Shown here piece after piece: positions 27,159-33,060 of a stretch of DNA of 33,060 nucleotides. The DNA lies in the NCBI GenBank assembly GCA_036389295.1, contig DASVQB010000043.1, forward strand, positions 1 through 33,060, written 5' to 3'. Numbering within the stretch: position 1 is the stretch's first letter; each line of letters starts with the position of its first letter. A program made the position numbers and the translations under genes. Below the pieces are notes generated by a model that ran no database searches, was not told the origin of the DNA, and saw only the letters and a program-made list of their open reading frames with translations. This DNA comes from AC-37 sp036389295. Lineage in GTDB: Bacteria > Actinomycetota > Thermoleophilia > Solirubrobacterales > Thermoleophilaceae.

Positions 27159-28676
27159 ATGAACGCACGCACGCACGCCGGACATCCGACGATCGCGGGC
27201 CGCGCCCTGGCCGCCATGGCCGGCGCGCTGGCGGCGATCGCGCTCCTGCCCGCCGCGGCCCCCGCCGCGCCCTCGCAGCCGACGATGGTCCAGGACGACC
27301 CGGAGCTCACGCGCTCGACCCCCGAGCACCGAGCGGTGCGGCTCGACGAGCTGAAGGGCATCGGCGTGGACATCGTCAAGGTGCGGATCGACTGGCGCGA
27401 CCTCGCGCCCTCGCCCACCGCCACGAGCAAGCCGTCCGGCTTCAACGGCGAGGACCCGGCCGAGTACCCGGAGGTCAAGTGGCGGCCGTACGACGACGTG
27501 CTGCGCGCGATCGTCGCCCGCGGGATGACCCCGTACGTGATGCTCGGCGGCCGGGCCCCCACGTGGGCCTCCGCGAGCGACGGCGTGACCAGGCCGGACC
27601 CGGCCGAGTTCGGCAGGTTCGTGAAGGCGGTCGGCACCCGCTACAGCGGCGGGTTCGCCGGCATCTACTTCGACCCGATGAGCCCGCTGCCGCGCATCGG
27701 CCTGTGGGCGGTCTGGAACGAGCCCAACCTGGCGAACTGGCTGAAGCCGCAGTACCAGGGGAGCCGGCCGGTCTCGCCGCACGTCTACCGCGGCCTGCTG
27801 TACGCCGCGCGCGACGCGCTCCAGGCGTCCGGCCACGGCGACGACCAGCTGCTGATCGGCGAGCTCCTGCCGTCCGCCCGGGCGAGCCAGGAGCGAGTGA
27901 AGGTCCGCCCGATCCGGTTCCTGCGCGAGCTGGCGTGCGTCGACTCCAAGTACCGACCGCTGACCGGCAGCTCCGCCAAGGCGCGCGGCTGCGACACCTT
28001 CTCGCCGCTCCCCGGGACCGGCCTCGCCTACCACCCGTACACGCTCGCGGGCGGGCCCGACGTGCGCTCGTCGAGCAAGGACGACGCGTCGATCGCCGAG
28101 CTGTCGCGCGTCACCTCGGCGCTCGACAAGCTCTCCAAGCGGGGCCGCCTCGCCGCGACGAAGATGCCGATCTGGATCTCGGAGTTCGGCTTCCAGACCG
28201 ACCCGCCCGACCCGTTCCAGTCGACGCTGAGCCGCGTGCCGGGGTACATGGCGCACTCGGAGTGGCTCGCCTACCGCAACCCGCGCGTGGCCGCCTACTC
28301 GCAGTACCCGCTGGTCGACGACCCCGTCGGCAAGTCGGGCTCGAACCGCTACGGGGGCTTCCAGTCGGGGCTCCGGTTCCAGGACGGGAAGGCGAAGCCG
28401 GGCGTGTACGCCGGGTTCGAGCGGACGCTCTTCGTGAAGCTGCGGAGCTCGAAGAGCGTCGAGCTGTTCGGCGCCGTGCGGGCGGCGGCCGCGGGGCAGG
28501 ACGTCGTGCTCGAGCAGCGGCGCGGGAGCAAGGGCAGCTTCAGGGCCCTGCGCACGGTGAAGACCGGCGCCCAGGGCTACTTCCGCCTCGTGGCGAAGAT
28601 CTCGTCGCCGACCAAGCGGCAGTACCGCTTCCGGGTCGGCAACCGGGCCAGCAGGAAGGCCACGGCGCACCGCTGA
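27159..28676 (+). CDS. Secreted clan GH-A glycoside hydrolase-like protein
   Basis: 505 residues from the ATG at 27159. An N-terminal signal peptide is clear (GRALAAMAGALAAIALLPAA ending APAAPS, cleavage near residue 38). The barrel shows VDIVKVRIDWRDLAP, YDDVLRAIVARGMTPYVML, the acid/base motif GLWAVWNEPNLANW with Glu188, and MPIWISEFGFQTD with the probable nucleophile Glu342. These are the strand-4 and strand-7 glutamates of clan GH-A (GH5/GH39-like). The last 80 residues form a beta-rich accessory domain (SVELFGAVRAAAAGQDVVLE, FRLVAKISSPTKRQYRFRVG). The substrate is unknown. An in-frame ATG at 27078 adds Arg/Pro-rich sequence before the signal peptide and is unlikely. Confidence 0.82.
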   Translation: MNARTHAGHPTIAGRALAAMAGALAAIALLPAAAPAAPSQPTMVQDDPELTRSTPEHRAVRLDELKGIGVDIVKVRIDWRDLAPSPTATSKPSGFNGEDPAEYPEVKWRPYDDVLRAIVARGMTPYVMLGGRAPTWASASDGVTRPDPAEFGRFVKAVGTRYSGGFAGIYFDPMSPLPRIGLWAVWNEPNLANWLKPQYQGSRPVSPHVYRGLLYAARDALQASGHGDDQLLIGELLPSARASQERVKVRPIRFLRELACVDSKYRPLTGSSAKARGCDTFSPLPGTGLAYHPYTLAGGPDVRSSSKDDASIAELSRVTSALDKLSKRGRLAATKMPIWISEFGFQTDPPDPFQSTLSRVPGYMAHSEWLAYRNPRVAAYSQYPLVDDPVGKSGSNRYGGFQSGLRFQDGKAKPGVYAGFERTLFVKLRSSKSVELFGAVRAAAAGQDVVLEQRRGSKGSFRALRTVKTGAQGYFRLVAKISSPTKRQYRFRVGNRASRKATAHR

Positions 28677-28710
28677 GGCGCGCGCGGGCGGGCGGCGGGA
28701 GCCCGTCACA

Positions 28711-28741
28711 GGCGGCCCGCCAGTCCCTCCGGCGGGCCGCC
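28711..28741 (+). terminator. Hairpin terminator after the glycosidase-like gene
   Basis: GGCGGCCCGCC (28711-28721) and GGCGGGCCGCC (28731-28741) make a perfect 11-bp stem with a 9-nt loop, 35 bases after the stop; no U-tract. Confidence 0.6.
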
Positions 28742-28782
28742 GCCCGCCCGGGCGGCGCGCGGCCCTCTGTCAGGATCCCCCC

Positions 28783-29475
28783 ATGGGGCGAGACGAGGCG
28801 TCGCGGCGGCTGCGGGCCGCGCGGCTCTACCTGATCCTCGAGGCGACCGTCCGCGGGCGGCCGGCGGCCGAGGTCGTCGAGCCGGCGCTCGAGGGCGGCG
28901 TGGACGTGGTCCAGCTCCGCGACAAGGAGGCGTCGGACGAGGCCGTCGTGGCGGCCGGGCTCGAGCTGGCCGGGCTCAGCCGGGCGCGGGGCGCGCTGCT
29001 CGTCGTGAACGACCGCGCCGACCTCGCGCTCGAGTGCGGCGCCGACGGCGTTCACGTCGGGCAGGACGACGAGGACGTGGCGGCGGTCAGGGCGCGCGCG
29101 GGCGACCGGCTGCTCGTGGGCGTCTCGACGCACTCGGTCGAGCAGGTGCGCGCCGCGGAGCGCTCCGGCGCGGACTACTTCGCGGTCGGGCCGGTGTACG
29201 AGACGCCGACGAAGCCCGGCCGGCCCGCGGTGGGGGTGGAGCTGGTCCGGCGGACGGCCGCGGCGGCGCCCGCGAGGCCGTGGTTCGCGATCGGCGGGAT
29301 CGACGCCGAGCGGGCGCCGGACGTCGTGGCCGCTGGCGCGGGCCGGCTCGCGGTCGTGCGCGCGATCCGGGACGCGGACGACCCGCGCGAAGCGGCGCGG
29401 GCGCTGCGAGCCGCCGTGGCGGCGGCGGGCTCGCGACCGGAAGCGGAGGGGGCCACGGTTGGGCAAGCGGTCTAG
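28783..29475 (+). CDS. thiE: Thiamine-phosphate synthase
   Basis: 230 residues. Joins the pyrimidine pyrophosphate and thiazole phosphate to give thiamine phosphate. TIM-barrel motifs: VDVVQLRDKEASDE, LLVVNDRADLALECGADGVH with VGQDDE, VGVSTHSVEQV, GADYFAVGPVYETPTKPG and WFAIGGIDAE. The ATG at 28783 has no Shine-Dalgarno; CAGGAT 6 bases upstream may be a -10 in the leaderless style of this window. Encoded 2 kb from, and opposite to, the thiO-thiS-thiG operon. A membrane-protein gene begins inside its last 17 bases. Confidence 0.95.
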   Translation: MGRDEASRRLRAARLYLILEATVRGRPAAEVVEPALEGGVDVVQLRDKEASDEAVVAAGLELAGLSRARGALLVVNDRADLALECGADGVHVGQDDEDVAAVRARAGDRLLVGVSTHSVEQVRAAERSGADYFAVGPVYETPTKPGRPAVGVELVRRTAAAAPARPWFAIGGIDAERAPDVVAAGAGRLAVVRAIRDADDPREAARALRAAVAAAGSRPEAEGATVGQAV

Positions 29476-30004
29476 GAAGCGGCGCGGCGGGGCCGCCGGC
29501 GGCGGGGCCTCCCGCGGCGGGGCCTCCGGCGGCGCGACCTCCGGCGGCGGGCGCGGCGCCTCCGCTTCGCCCAGCCGGTCCCGCTCCGAGTCCAAGAACG
29601 AGGCCGCCCGCGAGAAGCTCGTCCCGCTCGCCGAGGGCGAGCGACCCGTCGCGGTCACCGTCGCCGCCGCGGTGGCCGGGCTGCTCGGGCTCGCCAACCT
29701 CGTCGCCTACGCGGCCGGCGTCGAGATCAACGACGAGCGGCCGGCGGTCACGGGCGTCGCGAGCTACTCGGCTCTGATGTTCCTCGCCGCGTACGGGTCG
29801 TGGCGGGCGCGCTACTGGGCGGTGCTGGGCGTCGAGGCGCTGCTCGCGATCCTCATCGTGGTCTTCGGCGTCCTGGTCTTCGAGGCCTCGAACGTCGCGA
29901 CGGTCGCGATCTGCGTGGCGGTCATGGGCAGCGCGGGGGCGCTCTTCTACTTCCTCGTAAAGGCGATGGCGCGGATCCAGATGCCGCAGCGGCCGACTCG
30001 ATGA
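29459..30004 (+). CDS. Actinobacterial membrane protein of unknown function
   Basis: 181 residues from a TTG at 29459 overlapping thiE by 17 bases; the start is uncertain. The N-terminal 60 residues are Gly/Ser/Arg-rich and basic (MGKRSRKRRGGAAGGG), followed by SKNEAAREKLVPLAEGERP and four hydrophobic helices (AVTVAAAVAGLLGLANLVAY, SYSALMFLAAYGSW, AVLGVEALLAILIVVFGVLV, VATVAICVAVMGSAGALFYF). It ends VKAMARIQMP. Similar uncharacterised proteins occur in Thermoleophilia. The stop overlaps the next ATG (ATGA). Confidence 0.75.
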   Translation: MGKRSRKRRGGAAGGGASRGGASGGATSGGGRGASASPSRSRSESKNEAAREKLVPLAEGERPVAVTVAAAVAGLLGLANLVAYAAGVEINDERPAVTGVASYSALMFLAAYGSWRARYWAVLGVEALLAILIVVFGVLVFEASNVATVAICVAVMGSAGALFYFLVKAMARIQMPQRPTR

Positions 30005-30423
30005 CCGACCGCGACGGCCACTTCTCGCTCGTGCAGCGAGTCCGGTTCGGCGACCTCGACGCCAACCAGCACATGAACAACGTCCAGTACCTGCGCTTCT
30101 TCGAGACGGCGCGCATCGCGTGGGCGCTCAGCCTGCTCCCGGACCACGACCCCACCATGCCCGAGGGGTTCGGGTTCATCTTCGCCGAGTGCCACATCGT
30201 CTACCGGTCGCCGGCGCGGTTCGACGAGGAGATCCGAACCTGGATCCGGCCGGAGGAGCTGCGCCGGTCGAGCATCCGGATCGGGTTCGAGATGCAGTCC
30301 GAGGGCGACGGGCGGACGGTCGCCGACGGGTGGGGCGTACTCGTCGGCTACGACTACGCGGGCGAGCACGTCAAGCGGATCCCGCAGTCGTTCCGGAGCC
30401 GGGTCGAGCCGCTGCTTGGATAG
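30001..30423 (+). CDS. Hotdog-fold acyl-CoA thioesterase (4HBT-like)
   Basis: 140 residues from the ATG at 30001, overlapping the previous stop by 4 bases. The N-terminal VRFGDLDANQHMNNVQYLRF contains the D-x-N-x-H-x-N-N active-site pattern of 4-hydroxybenzoyl-CoA/YbgC-type thioesterases. It is followed by FETARIAW and later IVYRSPARFDEEIRTWI. It hydrolyses an acyl-CoA thioester; the chain is unknown. Its stop codon TAG forms part of the TAGCCT -10 element for lpd. Confidence 0.9.
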   Translation: MTDRDGHFSLVQRVRFGDLDANQHMNNVQYLRFFETARIAWALSLLPDHDPTMPEGFGFIFAECHIVYRSPARFDEEIRTWIRPEELRRSSIRIGFEMQSEGDGRTVADGWGVLVGYDYAGEHVKRIPQSFRSRVEPLLG

Positions 30424-30426
30424 CCT
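30421..30426 (+). promoter_or_regulatory. -10 element TAGCCT for lpd
   Basis: TAGCCT overlaps the thioesterase stop and lies 9 bases before the ATG at 30436; no Shine-Dalgarno. Confidence 0.5.
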
Positions 30427-30435
30427 GCTCGGCCG

Positions 30436-31818
30436 ATGCCCGACACGAGCTACGACTGCGTCGTCATCGGCTCAGGCCCCGGCGGCTACGTGGCCGCGAT
30501 CCGCGCCGCGCAGCTCGGGATGAGGACGGCGGTCGTCGAGAAGGACCGGGTCGGCGGGCGCTGCCTGAACTACGCCTGCATCCCCGCGAAGGCGGTCCTG
30601 CGCGCGGCCGACGTCCTGACCGAGGTCGAGCACGCGAAGGGGTTCGGGATCTCGGTCGAGGGCGCCTCGGTCGACTTCGGCGGCGTCGGCAAGCACCGCG
30701 ACAAGGTGATCAAGACGCTCACCGGCGGGGTGAGCGGGCTGTTCAAGAAGAACGAGATCGAAGTGCTCGAGGGGCACGGCGCGCTCACCGAGGACGCGAA
30801 CGTGCGGATCGGGGCGGCCAAGGACGGCCAGGAGATCGAGGCCGGCAGGGTGATCGTCGCGACCGGGTCGGTGCCGAAGCCGATCCTCGGGCTGAGGTTC
30901 GGCGGCCGCGTGCTCGGGACCGAGACGGCCTGGGCGCTCGACGAGCTGCCGAGCCGGCTCGCCGTGATCGGCGCGGGCGCGTCGGGCACGGAGGTGGCGT
31001 CCGCCTTCGGCCGGCTCGGCGTCGAGGTCGTGCTGCTGGAGGCGCTGCCGCAGATCCTCCCCCTGGAGGACGAGGAGATCGCGAAGGCCTGCGCGCGCGA
31101 GATCAAGAAGCAGAACGTGGAGATCGTGACCGGCGCCGAGATCGAGTCGGCCGAGGCCGGCGAGAGCGAGGTGAAGCTCGCGTGGGGCGGCGAGGAGCGC
31201 TCGTTCGACTACGTGTGCATCGCCGCGGGTCGAGGCCCGGACGTCGAGGGGCTGGGGCTCGACGACGCGGGCGTGAAGACGAACGACCGCGGGCTGGTCG
31301 AGGTGGACGGCGCCATGCGCACCTCGCGCGAGGGCGTGTACGCGATCGGCGACCTTGTCCCCGGCCCGGCGCTCGCGCACAAGGCCTCGGACGAGGGCGT
31401 GATCGCCGCCGAGGACGCCGCCGGCCAGGAGACGCACCCGATCGACTACCGGTTCGTCCCCGCCGCCACGTTCTGCCACCCGCAGGTGGCGAGCTTCGGG
31501 ATGACCGAGAAGGAGGCCCGCGACGAGGGCCGCGACGTGGTCGTGGGCAAGGTGCCCGTGAGCGCCGTCGGCGCCCCGACCGTCTACGGCGACCGCACCG
31601 GCATGATCAAGATCGTGGGCGACCGCGAGTACGGCGAGCTGCTCGGCGGCCACATCGTCTGCGCGAAGGCGGCCGACCTGATCTCCGAGCTGGTCGTCGC
31701 GCGCGACCTCGAGGGCGGGTACGCGGAGGTCGCCCGCTCGATCCACCCGCACCCGGCGTTCCCGGAGGCCGTCATGGAGGCCGCCCGCGCCGCGGACGGC
31801 TGGCTGATCCACGGGTAG
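30436..31818 (+). CDS. lpdA: Dihydrolipoamide dehydrogenase (E3)
   Basis: 460 residues. Re-oxidises dihydrolipoamide in 2-oxoacid dehydrogenase complexes with NAD. FAD motif YDCVVIGSGPGGYVAAIRAA, redox disulfide GGRCLNYACIPAKAVL (Cys43 and Cys48), NAD motif LAVIGAGASGTEVASAFGRL, and C-terminal SIHPHPAFPEAV with the catalytic His439-Glu444 pair. The redox segment differs slightly from the usual GGTCLN-x-GCIPSK. An E1-alpha gene follows about 740 bases downstream, consistent with a shared complex. In-frame sequence continues after its TAG stop into a DsbA-like coding region. Confidence 0.95.
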   Translation: MPDTSYDCVVIGSGPGGYVAAIRAAQLGMRTAVVEKDRVGGRCLNYACIPAKAVLRAADVLTEVEHAKGFGISVEGASVDFGGVGKHRDKVIKTLTGGVSGLFKKNEIEVLEGHGALTEDANVRIGAAKDGQEIEAGRVIVATGSVPKPILGLRFGGRVLGTETAWALDELPSRLAVIGAGASGTEVASAFGRLGVEVVLLEALPQILPLEDEEIAKACAREIKKQNVEIVTGAEIESAEAGESEVKLAWGGEERSFDYVCIAAGRGPDVEGLGLDDAGVKTNDRGLVEVDGAMRTSREGVYAIGDLVPGPALAHKASDEGVIAAEDAAGQETHPIDYRFVPAATFCHPQVASFGMTEKEARDEGRDVVVGKVPVSAVGAPTVYGDRTGMIKIVGDREYGELLGGHIVCAKAADLISELVVARDLEGGYAEVARSIHPHPAFPEAVMEAARAADGWLIHG

Positions 31819-32355
31819 CCGGGGCGGGCCGCCGCGACCGAGCCACCCGCCAGGGCCGAGCGACCCACCTTCCACTTCGACGTCGGCTCCCCGTGGTGCT
31901 GGCTGGCGGCCGAGCGGGTCAACCAGGACCACGACCCGGTGCCCGAGTGGGTGCCGGTGCTGGCGGCGGAGCTGCCGGGCGCCGGCGGCGTCCCGGGCGT
32001 CGACCGGGACGAGGTCGAGCGCCGCGCCGCCGAGCTCGGGCTCCCGCCGGTCCGCTGGCCCGACCCGTTCCCCTTCGACTCGCGCACGGCGATGCTGGCG
32101 GCGACGTTCGCGAAGCGGTCCGGCCGGGTCGTCGCCTTCTCCCTCGCCGCCATGCGCCAGGCGTTCTGCGCCGGCCGCGACCTGAGCGTGGTCGACAACG
32201 TGCTGATCGCCGCGGCGGCCTGCGAGCTCCACCCGCGGGCGGTGCTCCAGGGCGTCGAGCTGCGCTCGACCGCCGAGGCGCTCCGCTCGGCGACCGCCGA
32301 GGCGGCCGCCGCAGGCGTCACCCGGGTCCCCTCCGTCGGTCGAACGTCCATTTGA
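31819..32355 (+). pseudogene. DsbA/HCCA-isomerase-like thioredoxin-fold gene without start codon and with truncated end
   Basis: Immediately after the lpd stop TAG, in the same frame, the sequence reads through a Pro/Ala-rich stretch into PTFHFDVGSPWCWLAAERVN. This is the N-terminal strand and active-site region of 2-hydroxychromene-2-carboxylate isomerase/DsbA-like proteins. No ATG, GTG, TTG or CTG lies between 31819 and that strand; the first GTG (31939) would remove it. The middle is well preserved (FPFDSRTAMLAATFAKRSGR, VVAFSLAAMRQAFCAGRDLS). The end reads RVPSVGRTSI-stop: the cis-Pro is reached, but the final strand and helix are missing. The last codons fall in the left arm of a perfect inverted repeat. 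A decayed gene is the simplest reading; readthrough of the lpd stop is an alternative. Confidence 0.6.
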
Positions 32356-32386
32356 CCCCCCTGTGCGGTGGTCAAATGGACGTTCG
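32341..32386. repeat. Perfect 17-bp inverted repeat (hairpin) between the DsbA-like gene and pdhA
   Basis: CGAACGTCCATTTGACC (32341-32357) is matched exactly by its reverse complement at 32370-32386, around a 12-nt loop. The arms are less GC-rich than everything nearby. It may be a bidirectional terminator, a dispersed palindromic element, or the scar of an insertion that truncated the DsbA-like gene. Confidence 0.85.
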
Positions 32387-32546
32387 CCGTCCGGGGCTCG
32401 CGCGAGCATTCCCCCGATGCGATCCGGCGGGATCCTCCGTGCGCTGATCGCGCCCGTCCGGGCGGTCGTGGCCCTGGTCGTCGGGGTGGTGTCGCTGCTG
32501 CTCTCGCGGGGCCGCTCGACGCCCGTGCAGCCCGGGGGCGAGTGGG

Positions 32547-32552
32547 TACCCT
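32547..32552 (+). promoter_or_regulatory. -10 element TACCCT for the E1-alpha gene
   Basis: TACCCT lies 8 bases before the ATG at 32561; no Shine-Dalgarno. It favours 32561 over the upstream in-frame ATG at 32417. Confidence 0.45.
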
Positions 32553-32560
32553 CCGAACCG

Positions 32561-33060
32561 ATGGCCGTCGAGCGAGCGGAGCAGGAGCGGCAGGAGGAGA
32601 ACGGCCGCCCGAAGCGCGACCACGACCTGCCGGACGCGGACACATGCCGCCGGGTCGTGGAGAAGATGCTCCTGATCCGCCGGTTCGAGGAGCGCGCCGG
32701 CGAGATGTACGCCAAGGCGAAGATCGGCGGCTTCCTCCACCTGTGCATCGGCGAGGAGGCGACGATCGTCGGCGCCGTGAACGCGATGCGCGACGAGGAC
32801 TACCTCATGTCGACCTACCGCGAGCACGGCCAGGCGCTCGCGCGCGGCACCTCGCCGGAAGCCGTGATGGCCGAGCTGTTCGGGCGCGTCGACGGCTGCT
32901 CGAAGGGCCGCGGCGGGTCGATGCACCTGTTCGACTGGGAGCGTCGCTTCCTCGGCGGCTACGGGATCGTGGGCGGCAACCTTCCGCTGTCGGCGGGAGT
33001 GGCGCTGGCCGCCGACTACGAGGAGACCGAGGACGCCGTGCTGTGCATGTTCGGCGACGG
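32561..33060 (+). CDS. Thiamine-diphosphate-dependent dehydrogenase E1 component, alpha subunit (partial)
   Basis: About 166 residues to the window edge. The protein shows RRVVEKMLLIRRFEERAGEM, IGGFLHLCIGEEATIVGAVN, DYLMSTYREHGQALARG, FGRVDGCSKGRGGSMHLFD and GGYGIVGGNLPLSAGVALAA. It ends at MFGDG, the start of the thiamine-diphosphate motif GDG-x-N. It belongs to pyruvate or branched-chain 2-oxoacid dehydrogenase complexes; which one cannot be told from this part. An in-frame ATG at 32417 would add 48 residues with a hydrophobic helix (RAVVALVVGVVSLLLS), unusual for this soluble enzyme. The gene lies downstream of lpd on the same strand. Confidence 0.92.
   Translation, partial: MAVERAEQERQEENGRPKRDHDLPDADTCRRVVEKMLLIRRFEERAGEMYAKAKIGGFLHLCIGEEATIVGAVNAMRDEDYLMSTYREHGQALARGTSPEAVMAELFGRVDGCSKGRGGSMHLFDWERRFLGGYGIVGGNLPLSAGVALAADYEETEDAVLCMFGD

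Noticed and set aside
30472..32748. 758-codon antisense frame over lpd and beyond
   Set aside because: Shadow of lpd and the following genes; no recognisable motif.

Overview
ORGANISM. The window is very GC-rich, densely coded chromosome. It carries an inositol-1-phosphate synthase next to phosphoinositide-type lipid genes, a DUF6458 membrane protein, a GTG-rich start repertoire and many SD-less genes with a -10-like hexamer a few bases before the start codon. This fits an actinobacterium, and the gene style suggests class Thermoleophilia (Solirubrobacterales-like). That placement is inference. No rRNA, tRNA, transposase or CRISPR array is visible. LAYOUT. 1-2271 (minus): N-terminus of dnaK, an EamA exporter and endonuclease III. 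2372-5025 (plus): a translationally coupled pair, a small protein and an NB-ARC/TPR (NLR-like) protein, that share a Gly-rich motif resembling bacterial amyloid-signalling motifs. 5080-10490: an Asp-nucleophile alpha/beta hydrolase, a polytopic membrane protein, an AUR1/PAP2-like enzyme, a CDP-alcohol phosphatidyltransferase and ino1, read as an inositol-lipid locus. 10534-13058: a GT4-like glycosyltransferase fused to a PHP domain, coupled to an aberrant Fe-S uracil-DNA-glycosylase-like protein. 13162-15659: a restriction-modification island (C5 methyltransferase, PD-(D/E)XK-like nuclease, Vsr). 15761-21951: a Usp-like protein, a small zinc-ribbon protein, an RlmD/TrmA-like methyltransferase, an M3-like peptidase, a Ser/Lys/Arg-tailed protein, an EEP-family hydrolase and argF. 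22105-23019: a 76-aa unknown convergent with an ArsR-type regulator. 23258-23849: an array of hexapeptide minigenes. 23901-26638 (minus): thiO-thiS-thiG plus an NTF2/SnoaL-like gene, all overlapping. 26694-33060: DUF6458, a secreted GH-A-like protein, thiE, a membrane protein, a hotdog thioesterase, lpd, a broken DsbA-like gene next to a perfect inverted repeat, and the start of an E1-alpha dehydrogenase gene. MAIN DISCOVERY. Between 23413 and 23849 there are seven intact 21-nt reading frames and one degenerate one. Each intact frame reads Met-[Ile/Leu/Val]-X-[Lys/Arg]-Leu-Arg-stop, and nearly all have a strong Shine-Dalgarno sequence. Six of the eight, counting the degenerate copy, sit in phase at 32-35 nt intervals. 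Leu and Arg codons vary synonymously while residue 3 is different in every copy, so conservation appears to act on the peptide. I know of no described family like this. The second most interesting system is the NLR plus small-effector pair at 2372-5025. HOW THE GENES WORK TOGETHER. thiO, thiS, thiG and thiE supply both halves of thiamine synthesis. Lpd and the E1-alpha gene belong to a 2-oxoacid dehydrogenase complex. ino1, the phosphatidyltransferase and perhaps the glycosyltransferase build inositol lipids.
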